Source of the DNA: Symsagittifera roscoffensis
Taxonomy: Eukaryota > Xenacoelomorpha > Acoela > Convolutidae
DNA length: 64,000 bases
Direction: 5' to 3'
Assembly (NCBI RefSeq): GCF_963678635.1
Contig: NC_087063.1
Coordinates: forward strand, 78,324 to 142,323
Each line of letters opens with the position of its first letter. Positions within the stretch are counted from its first letter, which is position 1. Below, piece after piece: positions 31,660-43,187 of the stretch. Made by a program: the position numbers and the translations under genes. The notes under the pieces are model-generated. The model did no database searches. It saw only the letters and a list, made by a program, of their open reading frames with translations, and had not been told where the DNA came from.

Positions 31660-31870
31660 ACTTCAATGCGTCACCAGGAACTTAGCTTGGATGTGAAGAA
31701 TATGCCTGGGACGGCAAAGGTCGTGGGTTGGAATCTGACCAGGAGCTGTTTAGTTTTTTTCTCCAACTGGATACATTGCTTTCCAAAAGATGTCAGCCTC
31801 TAGTTTGTCTGCTTATGTTTTGTGGGCTTGGTTGCCACATCGTAGAAATGATTTGTTACGCAATTTTCAT
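31660..31870 (+). mobile_element. tRNA-derived SINE-like sequence (first family)
   Basis: A tRNA-like head has a box A-type TTAGCTTGGATG and a box B-type GGTTGGAATCT, followed by a body containing CCAACTGGATACATT and GTTGCCACATCGT. The same body recurs in the insertion at 33370-33625 and in duplication copy 2 (about 36290-36500). This supports a dispersed pol III-derived family rather than a working tRNA. Confidence 0.55.
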
Positions 31871-32229
31871 TTTCTTACGCAAATTTTTTGTACGCAGTTT
31901 TTAATGTAGTTGCTTTTAATGTTTTGAATAACTCCTGCAGACTCTTATATGGGTCGTGATGATTTTTTTTCAGGAAAAATCTTAAAATATGTCCAAGCTC
32001 AATTTTCAAAGTTTAAAACTTAATTGCTCCGGAAGTTTTTAAAACAACAGTTTTTTTGGCTCATAGGGCATCAACTGACTTTTTGTCAGCATAGTAGCCG
32101 GACGGTAATTATCAAAAGCTCATTTAATACATGTGGTTGTATTGTTCTACTGTTTTTCTGAAGTTGTTTTCATTTTTTTATATCGCTAGCTTGCATTGGA
32201 TTTATAAGTGAACCTTAGCATCTTTGAAA

Positions 32230-32550
32230 ATGCTTCTCACTTGGTTTCGAGGTTACGCAGTTGCGTTTTACCCTAAGGTCTGGGGGTACGAGTCCCAGCC
32301 GGACTTGTTTCTTTTTCAGTGTATGCATTTTTAAGTTTTTGTCCGGTAAAAATTAAAGTGTCGGACTTTCGTTTGTCTGGCCAAGTTTTGTCGGCTTAGG
32401 TGCAACATCACAGATTTTTTTATGTAAGCAAGCATCATGCTATTTGCAATTGTTGATTATTGTAGTTGAAGGGGGACTTTTTCGGCTTATATGATGTCTG
32501 CTCGAAGATTTTCGGCTTTGTTGCCGCCTCGAAAGTTTTGATCTGTTGCT
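32230..32550 (+). mobile_element. tRNA-derived SINE-like sequence (second family)
   Basis: The head contains a T-arm-like GGTCTGGGGGTACGAGTCCC (box B type). The body reads GTCCGGTAAAAATTAAAG and GTTTTGTCGGCTTAGGTGC. Related bodies occur in copy 2 (about 36890-37215) and, diverged, in a SYAP1 intron (about 40130-40390), so it is a dispersed repeat. Confidence 0.55.
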
Positions 32551-32648
32551 AATTTGAAATTCAAATATGTTGATTGGCATGTTTGAGTAGATTTCTTGTT
32601 TGATTAAAACAGGAATTACGAAAATCTATGGGTTCGAGTTTTTTATTA

Positions 32649-35600
32649 TTTTGCTTCATTTTCTATCTGAGCTGGTTTTTGGTTTAGCCGTTAAATTTAA
32701 TACTGGTAGAAGAACCAACAGAAAAATTCATATTTTGGTGACTATTTTAATTGAAATTTGTATCGAAGCAACCAGTATTTTGAGATTTTTAGGTTGCGCG
32801 CATTCTGTTAATCTTAAGCCGCAGTCATTAAGAGTATTTTAAAAGTTCGACCTTGTAGGTTGTATAAATTGATTTTCCGAGTTCTCGCAAAGCACTTAAA
32901 GTTCGCATGCAAATTTAGAAGCAAAAACATCAAGCTAAAAACTACTATTACAGAATTTTTGGTACCATTTGACCGAAAAAGTGGGGCGCGCTTCCACAAA
33001 ATTACTACATATTGGTATCGAAAACGCATTAAGAAAAATTCCGCTCTATCGAAACCGGCTGCTGACTACAGTTACTTAAAATAATTTTTTTGTACTCTAA
33101 ATGATTTAAAAGCGTCATAAACAGAAACAGTTTAAGAAAAAAAATTCTCACTGATGTCGCATCCTTATAAAACCTTAAATTTTTATGCGGGGTTCATCAA
33201 ATTCCACAAATTAAAAACTGGTTCTGGAGGAAATGATTTTTCTTCGCCAATCTCGGGAGTTGCAAAATTTAACTGTAAGTAATTTATTGAATTATAATTA
33301 ATATTATTACTGGTTACTGACATTTAACGTTGACAATAATTTAGTTAGATAGAAACAAAAGATTTTCGCGCGGAATTCAACACCGAGACAGCGTTGACTC
33401 GAGATGTGTCCATGTACTCATTTTGTAGCGTAAAACTCAGTAGTCTCGCCATACTTAGCCCAGAGCTCGTTTCTACGCTTTGGGTAGCACATATTTGAAT
33501 CCAGTTAGGTCAGGATCTGTTTTTTTTTTCCAACTGGAGTATTTTCGCTTCACAAAAATTTTGGCCTAATGTTTGTCTGGTTTTATTTTGCTGAGTTTGT
33601 TGCCACATCATGGGCTTTTTTGTGCTGTAGTTAATTTTCATTATGATTAGAAAGGTTTTGTTCATTGTAATTTTCATTGTGAGAGCAAGTGTTTTGTAAT
33701 TGGAATCACACATTTTGTAAGAAATTCAGTAATACGTGCAGTTATTTTCACGTTTTTTTCATGGCACATCTCACGAAGTTTCAATTATAACTACCTAGTC
33801 TTTATTAAATAGTATTTTTTTTTTTTCAAATAAACTTCATGTTTTTTTAGATAAGTTGTTTCCATTGGCTCAATATCCGTTTTTAGGCATTTATTATTAT
33901 TTGATACCGGTATTTGTTGGCTTCGTTTTCGAAGCATGGGTTTTAAGTTTGTTTAAACTGTTTTTTTATAACTGAAAGTTGTTCTGTAATTTGATAAGTT
34001 TGTTACGCTTGCGATTAGCAAGCGTTAGCAAATTGAAATAAAGAATTTTTCGGGTTAATATCTTGATTTTTTCGGCCTAGATGATTTCAGTATGTTTTGT
34101 CGTCTTTAATATTTTATGTCCTTTGTAGGTCTAAAATTAGTTACTGTTGTTTTGAATAGATCATGCGTATAATAGTTTAAACTTTATCGTTCAAAACTTG
34201 GCAACCGTTTTTTGACAACAATTTTTCATGGTTTTTTTGCTTTGGGCTTAATAGGCGTCCCTCTAATGTTTTTTGTCGGCTAAGTGGCCGCTCGGTTATT
34301 ACTGAATGTTTTATTAAAATTGTTAGTGGTTTTTCTAGACTGTATTTCTGAAATAGAAATAATCATTTCTTCGTTACATTAAAGTTGGTAGTGGTTTTTC
34401 TAGACTGTATTTCTGAAATAGAAATAATCATTTCTTCCAAAAAAAGTTTTCCTTTTCATCAGTTTGTTCTTTTTGAAATTAGTAATTGCTTATTCAATTC
34501 TATTCAAGATAGCTTGCAGTGCCACTTTGTTTCGCTGCAATACTATTCTTCACTTCTATTTTTAATTGTCTTGTTTTTTCAATAATTGAAGTTTATCGAG
34601 AACAAAGATGTGAAAATTTTAGTAGATCTAGTTTTTCAAATTTTCTAGGAATTAGTGGCTTTCTCAATTTCTGGCTGCTAGTTTATCATGCTATGTTGGT
34701 GTTGCATCGTATGAGGTGCCAAGCGCTGCTTCACCTCTGTGTAATTTCAAATTTCTATTAAGTTGATTTAAACTGTTGCGAAAATGTTATAACGCGTTGG
34801 TTGCTGAATTTTTTTGTTTAAAGGGATTAGGTGCCATTTGATAAATTAAATGCTAATTTAACGCCGTTGACTTTGTTTCTAGGCGTGTTTTACTGAAAAT
34901 AAACGCCATTTGAGATTAATGCATGAAATTTTTGTAGCTGATTTGTGCGACTTTTCTCAACGTTTTTTTACTTAATGGTTTTCGTTTCCATTTTTATTTC
35001 CTAGCTTTCATCGCTATGTTTATTGGGCTCAAAGTTATTTTAAAAGTAGTGGAGTTTTTCTAGACTGTATGTCTGAAATAGAATTAATCCTTTTTCCAAA
35101 AAAAAAATTTCCTTTCATCAATTTGTTTTTTTTGAAGTTAGTTATTGCCTATTCATTTCTAATCAAGGTAGCTTACAGTGCCACTCTGTTTCGATGCAAT
35201 AATATTTTTCACTTGTACTTTTAATTGTCTTGTTTTTTCAGTAAATAAAATTTATCCAAGGCAGAGATATGAAAATTTTTGTAGATCTAGCTTTTTTCGA
35301 GCTGAAAGTTTTAGAAGATCTAGTATGTCTTATCATAATACATGGAAGTTTTATTGCCAATCTTAATACATTGAGAAATCTATACCCTATCCGATTGGTG
35401 TAGAGGATCTTAAAACATGGTAAGATCGAGTGCCAAACTTTTTTAAAACTTATAATCTCACCATCTGAAACCTATCTTGATAAATTGGGGAACCTTTCCC
35501 TATTTTAAGAATTTCTATTACTCATCCTAATGCATAGGCAATTCTATTCACTATCTAAATACATTGAAAAATTGGGCGCTGAAAATTTTTTGTGAAAATT

Positions 35601-37313
35601 ATCATCTGAAACTTGGTATAACACATCTTAATACATTGGGAAACCTATAACCTATCTTCATATATTAGGAAACCTTTTCCGTATCTTAATACATAGCTTG
35701 GAGACCAGATCTTCCATGACCTATGTTAATACTTGGGGTTCTCTAACCACACCCCCATTTATCAGCTCCAACAAATACTACTCTCATCATGGACTTTTTT
35801 GTTCTGTTTTTAGTTTTCATTTTGCTTAGTGTTGTTTATTGTGATTTTATTGTGTGAGCATTGTGTTTTGTATTCGGGAACACAAATCTTTCAAGAAATT
35901 CAGTAGTACGTGCATTCTTTTCACGTAATTTCAAGGCATCTTTCGTGAATTTTCAATTATAACTACCAAGTCTTTTTTTTGAGAATTATTTAGTTCTTTA
36001 ATAAATTTAATCAAAAAATCATGTTATTTGGGATTATTTGTTTCCGTCGGTTCAATTTCAGTTTTTTTTCAAAGGCATTTGTGTTATCTGATACGGGTTT
36101 TCATTCTCATCCACCGAAGCGTGGTTTTTTAGTTTGATTTAGACTGATTTTTTTATTACCGAAAGTTGTTCTGTAATTTAAAAGTTTGTTACGTTTGCGA
36201 TTATCAAGCGTTATTAGATCGGAATATAGATTTTTGGGCTCACAAGTTGATTAACAGAATCACTTCTATATTGGTTCAAAATGTATTCAAACTTCAATGC
36301 GTCACCAGGAACTTAGCTTGGATGTGAAGAATATGCCTGGGACGGCAAAGGTCGTGGGTTGGAATCTGACCAGGAGCTGTTTAGTTTTTTTCTCCAACTG
36401 GATACATTGCTTTCCAAAAGATGTCAGCCTCTAGTTTGTCTGCTTATGTTTTGTGGGCTTGGTTGCCACATCGTAGAAATGATTTGTTACGCAATTTTCA
36501 TTTTCTTACGCAAATTTTTTGTACGCAGTTTTTAATGTAGTTGCTTTTAATGTTTTGAATAACTCCTGCAGTTTAAGAGTCGATGGGTCGTGATGATTTC
36601 AGACTCTTATATGGGTCGTGATGATTTTTTTTCAGGAAAAATCTTAAAATATGTCCAAGCTCAATTTTCAAAGTTTAAAACTTAATTGCTCCGGAAGTTT
36701 TTAAAACAACAGTTTTTTTGGCTCATAGGGCATCAACTGACTTTTTGTCAGCATAGTAGCCGGACGGTAATTATCAAAAGCTCATTTAATACATGTGGTT
36801 GTATTGTTCTACTGTTTTTCTGAAGTTGTTTTCATTTTTTTATATCGCTAGCTTGCATTGGATTTATAAGTGAACCTTAGCATCTTTGAAAATGCTTCTC
36901 ACTTGGTTTCGAGGTTACGCAGTTGCGTTTTACCCTAAGGTCTGGGGGTACGAGTCCCAGCCGGACTTGTTTCTTTTTCAGTGTATGCATTTTTAAGTTT
37001 TTGTCCGGTAAAAATTAAAGTGTCGGACTTTCGTTTGTCTGGACAAGTTTTGTCGGCTTAGGTGCAACATCACAGATTTTTTTATGTAAGCAAGCATCAT
37101 GCTATTTGCAATTGTTGATTATTGTAGTTGAAGGGGGACTTTTTCGGCTTATATGATGTCTGCTCGAAGATTTTAGGCTTTGTTGCCGCCTCGAAAGTTT
37201 TGATCTGTTGCTAATTTGAAATTCAAATATGTTGATTGGCATGTTTGAGTAGATTTCTTGTTTGATTAAAACAGGAATTACGAAAATCTATGGGTTCGAG
37301 TTTTTTATTATTA
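32649..37313. repeat. Tandem segmental duplication, copy 2 (4.7 kb, with insertions)
   Basis: Nearly identical to copy 1 along its length. It is longer because of an insertion of about 520 bp (33104-33625) and another of about 31 bp near 36572 that repeats GGGTCGTGATGATTTC. No gene is seen in it. Confidence 0.95.
33104..33625. mobile_element. 520-bp insertion in copy 2 carrying a SINE-like piece
   Basis: Copy 1 reads straight through this point. The distal half (about 33370-33620) resembles the first SINE-like family: a tRNA-like head, then TTTTCCAACTGGA and GTTGCCACATCATGG. Either it inserted after the duplication or copy 1 lost it; I did not find a clear target-site duplication. Confidence 0.6.
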
Positions 37314-38215
37314 TGCTTTTTTCGAGCTTTCGAATTTTTTTTGCAAAAAGATTTGGTTTTTCTTGAAAACCATTTTGCTGAATTTCAAGAAATAGGTATC
37401 AATGGATAGACCGCCTTGCTACAAAAATTTGGCTGCGCTGCAAAATTGGCTAGTTCAAAAGTTTTTTCTCAAAAAGTTATGGCCTTCGGAAAAGTAAAAT
37501 ATCTATTTTTTTACCGGTTTTTGAAAGTTTTTGACTTAACTCGAAAACCACCCTCCTTAATCTGAGAATTTTGGTTCAAGATTACGGTTTTTATAAAGCT
37601 ACCCTGCATTAGCGGCTATGCCCAAAATTTTATCGTCCTCTTCTGAATAGTCATCATTCTGTTTTTTTGACTATTTTTCTAAAACTTTTCTCGAAAACCA
37701 CCCTCCCAAATATATTGTTATGAGTTCAACGGAGAAAAGGGTTATAAGGATCTTCCCTGAATTTGCGGCCATGCCCAAAACTTTTACATATAAAGCTATG
37801 ATTCTGGGAAAAGTCAAATTTTTGATTTATGGACCGTTTTTTGGAAACGTTTTGGTTTTTCTGGAAAACCACACTGACAACTCTTAGTTTAAATGTTAAA
37901 TCGAGAAAGTAGCTTGTGAGAGTCTTCTCTGTCTCTGCTTAAGCGGCCACAACATTCTTTTTGCATAAAATTACTGAGTTTTGAAAGTCAAGCTTTTGAA
38001 CTTTAAACAGTTTTTAGAAACTTTTTGACTTTACTTAAAATCTACCCTATCAAATCTGAGATGAAGGCGTCAATCGAAAGAACTGGTTGCAAGAATTTTT
38101 TTCTTCTGAGCGAGATTTTCCTGCAAAAATTAGGTAGCGACTCCCGATTTTCAAAAAAAAATTATGTCTTCCCCATTTCTCAAATTTTCACTCTTCTCAA
38201 TTATTGAGATCCAAC
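37314..38215. repeat. Diverged tandem repeat, 150-172-bp unit
   Basis: A unit containing CTCGAAAACCACCCT, then GCGGCTATGCCCAAAA, then GAAAAGTCAAATTTTTGA recurs with offsets of about 150, 170 and 172 bp. Related units occur at 45720-46130, so the family is dispersed. No coding potential is seen. Confidence 0.7.
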
Positions 38216-38311
38216 TACGGTTATGAGCAGACTATTTTTGAAATTACGCTTTCCATCCCTCATCAGTATAACAAAGTCGAAAAATGTCAAACTCTACTCA
38301 AGTATCAGCAC

Positions 38312-38495
38312 TTGCATTTGATATTGCTTGTATAGCAGGGACTGAATCTTCCAATAGCCCCTGAACTTGAATAGTTATTGCTCCAAAAATCAACAAATAA
38401 TTTTTGTTCAGCCAATATCAAATGCAATTTTTGGAGCAATAACTATTCGAAACCAGCTCAGGGGCTATTAGAAGATTCAGTCCCTGCTATACAAG
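38312..38495. repeat. Interleaved inverted repeats (A-B ... A'-B')
   Basis: Segment A (38312-38326, TTGCATTTGATATTG) has its exact reverse complement at 38413-38427. Segment B (38327-38390) has its reverse complement, with a few mismatches and a small indel, at 38427-38495. The order A, B, A', B' means the two stems cross instead of nesting. Confidence 0.85.
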
Positions 38496-38619
38496 CAGTC
38501 TTAGTTATCGTATATCGGCAGACGCCAGTTATCAAAATAAGCTGTTTTAAATCATTTTCGAAGACTGCTTTTGTACATCGTTATACCTGTTAGTAGATAG
38601 TTCTTTTAATTTGAGCTCT

Positions 38620-38745
38620 CAAAATTGAGGTTTTTGTTCAGTTTTCCGCTTGTTCTATAATAGGCTCTAAATATCGTGCATTCAAAATTGAGGTTTTTGT
38701 TCAGTTTTCCGCTTGTTCTATAATAGGCTCTAAATATCGTGCATT
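38620..38745. repeat. 63-bp perfect tandem duplication upstream of SYAP1
   Basis: Two copies of a 63-bp unit start at 38620 and 38683 (CAAAATTGAGGTTTTTGTTC). They lie about 100 bp before the SYAP1 start codon, so they are probably within the promoter or 5' UTR. Confidence 0.9.
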
Positions 38746-38845
38746 CATTTGCAATAGTCCGCCATTGTTTTTAAAGGGGCTTGGTTTATTTCAGAAAAAG
38801 CTAGATGAGTTTTGATTTGAGACCCTAACCAGGGTAATTGCAATC

Positions 38846-41516
38846 ATGAGTTTTCTTAGTTCAATCAGCAGCTATCTGCAGCCTCAAACTGAAGGCGATA
38901 AGCAGACAATTGCGCATCCGAAATCAACAGAAGTGGAAGAAAGGGACGAGGAAGAAACAAGTTCTCCGGCGGCAGATTGCAGTGAACAGAAGTCAGGAGT
39001 GAACAATTTGGACGAACAGTTGAACAAAGGAGTGGACGCCGCTTACGATTATGGGAAGAAACTGGGAGGCTTCTTGTATACGTTTGCATCCACCGCCTCG
39101 CAGCAAGTGAAGACACATGCTGACAAGCTGGTGGAGGGGACAGTACTGCAGGACTTCAACGAAGAGCGAGACAAGTTTGAAAAGGAGCAGAAAGGAGGAA
39201 GCACGGGCACTTCCCAACAGCAGAACGACGACTCCTTGTTGCCCTGGATTGGATTTGAAGATGAAGATGAAATCAAAAGACAGGCTAGATCAACCCTCTT
39301 CTTTTTCTTTTCATAAACATGTCAACTTTTTTCAATCCTTTCTGAGATGTGATGAGCGAGTTATGAGCTGCCCGAAGTAACTGTCGTTGAAGTTGGACAA
39401 TAGTAGTTAAAAACATACCACTGACGTTTAATGTCAGCGCTGCTACTTAATTGCAAAACTCTGCTTCTTAATTGCGAATGATTCAGTTCGATCTTTTAGC
39501 TCGATTTCATTGCGCTTTCATTGGTTTGTCAGCAGACTTTAAATGTGGCTGCTTTTATCGTTCTCCTCCTCCGAATGAAATGTTTTGTGTTCAGGTGCTG
39601 TCTCTCTCCTCGGACGACAGGAACTTCCTCAGAGATCCCCCGCAAGGCATCCAGTTCAACTTCGACCTGCAGCAGAACTTCCCGGCTGCAGTGGCGTTGC
39701 TGCAGGTCGACAAGAATCTACAGAACATGAGGTACATACAGTTGTGACAATGTGGATCAAGAGTATCTCTTACTGTATTCGGCAACTAAATTTTTTCATT
39801 ACGTCTCAAATGGCATAAATTTCATGCAAGTTGCATTTAAAAATCGAAATTAAGTTTTTCGTGAACAATGTGTGAAAATTGGTCAAGTTGTCAATTCAAA
39901 TGCTGATTCACTTAATTCTTTTGTTTGTCGCTTAACATTTGTTTGGAAGCAAATAATTCCAAATCTTGTTCACATGTTTTCGTTCCTGACAAAATGTTAC
40001 AATTCAAAATTGATTAAAAAAAACTTTGAATTACAATGAAAACTTGAAATTTATACCATATGGGAAAGGTTTCATTTTTATGCCGTAAGGGAATTATGCC
40101 ATTTGGGAGGCTGGACCTTGTTTTGTTTTTTCAGTTTTATGTATTTAAAAAAATCCGATAAAAATTGGGTTGTTGGATTTTCGTTTTTTCTGCTCAAGTT
40201 TCGTCGGCTTAGTTGCTTCATCACGGATTTTACTTGTTCTGTAAGCAATTTTTAGCTGCAAGTGTTGTTCATTGTTGTTTCAGGGCGGGCTTTAAATTTT
40301 TTCACCACATTTTTTTGGCTCAACTGGTTTCTGCTCAAAGTTGTCGGCTTTGTTTCCGCTTCATACGTTTTGCTCCGTGGCTTTTTAATATTATTATTTT
40401 ACTTGGCATGTGCGCCTAGAAAGAACTTTTATCGATACATCAAAAAGTTTTGGTAGACCATGTTTTTTTCAACTTATCGTTTTTCTGATGTTTGTGTTGC
40501 ATCTCAGGTGATGTAAAGCTCCGCTTCGCCTCCTTGTATTAGTATGTTTCATACCAATTTACAGACTAAAAACTATTTATTAAACGACGACAGTGCTGCA
40601 ATCAGGGAGACCTGATGTAAAAAAAAGTGTCTGATTCAAGTTGAATTAAGAATGGTGGTTCGACATGTCATCTCTGTGTAGGTACAATCTGGTGCCTAAG
40701 AAGCTGAAGGAAGATGTGTTCTGGAGGAACTACTTCTACAGAGTCACTCTCATCACCCAGTCCGCCCACCTCAAGTGCATGGGCGACCAAGGGAACAAAG
40801 CAGCCGCAACCACACAGGAACAGCACGCTCATGCACAAGAGAATCAAAAGGCCAAGGATAGCCAAGATACAAGTGAGAGTTTGAAGCTTATCTGCAATAA
40901 AAGTCTAATTTGCAATCTCATACATTTTACGCTTACGTTTTTGCATGAACCTTTCTAGTAGAATTAGGGGTCGAATAATGGACGTAATTTATATGCATAG
41001 TCGGTGTTTTCGCCTTGAAAATATTTATTTAGGCGAGGTTTTCATTCCGGTAACATAATTACAACGTTTAAGTGTTAGTTGTTTGTTTATCTTGCTGTTG
41101 CCATATAACTGTTGCGCCAATGCAGCAATAACTTATTAGGAAAACAGAGAGTGCTGTCAAATGGATCGACCGCAGATGACCCTCAAGATGGTTTGAACCA
41201 GGAGGATTTTGTCAGCGATACCTTTGATGCAGACCAAGAGCAGATGGAACAGATGCGAAAGGAGATCGAGAGTCTCGAAAAGAAGACAGACGAGGGATCC
41301 ACCAACGTCGCCGAATCACAAGGAGCCGACGGGAACCCTGCGGACGATGACCTGGACGAGATCGAAAAGGAACTGGAAGACTTGGACGCCACCGATTTCG
41401 AAGTGGTGAATGATGGGGAGAACAGTGCCACCGGAAGCACCGGCGAGGAAACCGGTGCCGCTGGCTGGGAAAATGAGTTGGAACAGATGCTTGAAAACGA
41501 GGTGTCTAGTAGTTAG
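38846..41516 (+). CDS. syap1: Synapse-associated protein 1 homologue (SYAP1/SAP47), BSD domain, four coding exons
   Basis: Exons 38846-39283, 39595-39731, 40682-40872 and 41140-41516 join in consistent phases (0, 2, 1) to about 380 residues; human SYAP1 has 352. Exon 1 gives MSFLSSISSYL, an acidic linker and a helix-forming segment (GVDAAYDYGKKLGGFLYTFA). The BSD region spans about 140-245: VLSLSSDDRNFLRDPPQG, then QFNFDLQQNFPAAVALLQVD, then LVPKKLKEDVFWRNYFYRVT. The C-terminus has the family's DFEVVND and WENELEQMLENE. Known: SYAP1/SAP47 is a cytosolic, Golgi- and synapse-associated protein linked to AKT signalling. Odd: intron 1 begins GCTAGA, so it is a GC-AG intron. The other donors (GTACAT, GTGAGA) are normal. 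Confidence 0.93.
40130..40395 (+). mobile_element. Dispersed SINE-like repeat in SYAP1 intron 2
   Basis: Blocks ATCCGATAAAAATTGGG, GTTTCGTCGGCTTAG, TTCATTGTTGTTTCAGG and GCTCAAAGTTGTCGGCTTTG match, in order and diverged, the body at 32330-32550. The tRNA-like head is not evident, so this copy is probably truncated. Confidence 0.6.
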
Positions 41517-41562
41517 ATGGTATGCTAGAGAAAAAGGCAAAACAAAAGTGTAGTTAGATGGG

Positions 41563-41568
41563 AATAAA
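41563..41568 (+). terminator. Polyadenylation signal of SYAP1
   Basis: AATAAA lies 47 bases after the stop codon. A second AATAAA near 41742 could be an alternative. Confidence 0.6.
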
Positions 41569-41837
41569 ACACTGAATATGATGAATCATCCTTAACTGTA
41601 ATGATAATGTAAATATTTAGTACCCTCGGATCTTTGAATCGTTCGCTCTATGGTCGGGATTTTTACACTAGCCAGCTTGCAAGCGAAGTGTATTAGTACG
41701 AATCTTCTTTTTTTTCTAGCCTAACTAGCAAATTAAATTGTTCAATAAAAGTGCTAACTTATTTGGCGGAACTTTTACTATAATCACGATCTGTATCATT
41801 GTAAACTCTCTTCTTTATTTGTTATTGTGATTATTTA

Positions 41838-41905
41838 AGTCTCCGTGGCTGAGTGGTTAGTGCGTGAGACGCATAATCCCTAGGTCGCAGATAAAATCCG
41901 AGACT
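41838..41905 (+). tRNA. tRNA-like sequence (probable tRNA pseudogene or SINE head, Met-like loop)
   Basis: The ends AGTCTC and GAGACT pair as an acceptor stem. TGGCTGAGTGG is a good box A. The loop region GCATAATCC resembles the CAT-anticodon arm of elongator tRNA-Met. Box B (AGATAAAATCC) is degraded against GGTTCAAATCC, and position 7 of the acceptor is mismatched, so I would not call it a working tRNA. Confidence 0.45.
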
Positions 41906-42609
41906 TAATCGAATTTTTACTAATTCGAGGCTTATTTCTACTTTTTCTCATTGCCCTTTATAGAGCTGCTTTTTGTCGTGTTCACGCTAGTGTTTGCGAA
42001 GCGAAGCTTTGCCTCTATGTAAAAAGTTAGTTTTAGTATTAAGTTCACGCTTAGAAGCATTATTTGATGCAATGATCTCAGTTGAAATTGGGATACCTTT
42101 CATGCCAGAAAAACCGAATGCCCAGAAATAATGTGGTCAATGTGAAATTTAAAATCAGGGAAATCGTTCAGTTTTGGCGCGTTCAAAGGGCGTTGATTGG
42201 CTGAAAATTTTAAAGCATTTGATTTGATCCAGCTTTAATCAGAATAGCGCTTGCTCAAATAATTATCACCTAAATTATCTTGGTAACGCGACAAATCGCA
42301 ACAAAAGACAACTCGTATCAAAAGACAACTCACCAATTTAAGGAAAGCAACTACTGGTAAAACTTGAAAAATGATTTATAACAACAAAATTTTGGTTTAA
42401 GGTAGCACGTGGGCGATAACCGGCTCTAAGTTGTATAAAGTCATAGCATCTGTTGGCAAGCACGCAACACGTTGGCACGAATGCGGCGATGAGTGTTTTG
42501 CGATGTCTTTTAATGCGAGTTTTCGCGTTACGAATTATCTTGACTATAATGCGCGAACTCATACGGTCTAATAATTACAGTGCTTATTTAAATTAAGCGG
42601 CTTATTGAT
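41906..42609. other. Spacer; nothing firmly recognised
   Basis: AT-rich intergenic sequence after the tRNA-like piece. A GATTGGCTG (inverted CCAAT) occurs near 42194, but no gene is attached to it. No coding frame looks real. Confidence 0.35.
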
Positions 42610-43187
42610 AAAAAAAACTTAAAATTTCAAAACCGTTTTTCTCAAATTGGGTTTAGATAAGACAAACAGTGATCAGAACAAAATTTGTGCAGAATTTCAC
42701 CAGAATTAACATGGTGCAATTTTTATCTAAAATTCTCAAGCTACATTTTACCCCAAAATGGGTCATTTTGGCTTTTTTTAGTAAATCAAGAATTACGCTG
42801 AAACTATTTAATTAATTTATGAAAAGAAGCCTCTTACAGAGGCCAACAAAATTTTAGAAGGGTTACATTTCTTGACTATAAGCAAAAATATTTTCTCTTA
42901 TACAGGTTTTCGGAGTTTTAACCCTTCTAAAATTTTGTTGGCCTGTGTAAGAGGCTTCTTTCGATCTAACTTTTTAATCAATTAATCAGACAATTTCAGC
43001 GTAATTCTTGATTAATTAAAAAAAATTTCCCATTTTGGGATAGAATTTAGGTTGGGAATTTCGGAGAAAAAATTGCACCATATTAATTGTGGTAAAATTC
43101 TGAACAATTTTTCTTCTCTTCACTTTTCAACCCAATTTTTAAATCTTAACCCAATTTGAGAAAAACGGGTTTGAATTTTCAATTTTT
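42610..43187. mobile_element. Foldback element with about 260-bp arms
   Basis: The left arm (about 42610-42872) and right arm (about 42917-43187) are inverted copies around a ~45-bp centre. Near the centre, AACAAAATTTTAGAAGGGTT is mirrored by AACCCTTCTAAAATTTTGTT. The outer ends carry ACCGTTTTTCTCAAATTGGG and its complement. It has no coding capacity and would form a long hairpin. Confidence 0.88.

Larger units (their letters stand above)
28536..32648. repeat. Tandem segmental duplication, copy 1 (4.1 kb)
   Basis: This block runs from TTTTGCTTCATTTTCTATCT to TTCGAGTTTTTTATTA and is followed directly by a second copy at 32649. The copies differ by scattered single bases, so the event is recent. 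It has no credible gene; short open frames repeated in both copies are AT-rich and uncoded in style. Inside are an older ~0.66-kb duplication (29885 against 30546), a 61-bp duplication (29693-29800), a repeated piece (28985-29420 against 31180-31600) and runs of CTATCTTAATACAT-type sequence (30740-31120). Confidence 0.95.

Noticed and set aside
28538-35366. Short frames repeated in both copies of the segmental duplication (for example 28747-28971 and 32860-33084)
   Set aside because: Their conservation is explained by the recent duplication; they are AT-rich and have no recognisable domain or splice context.
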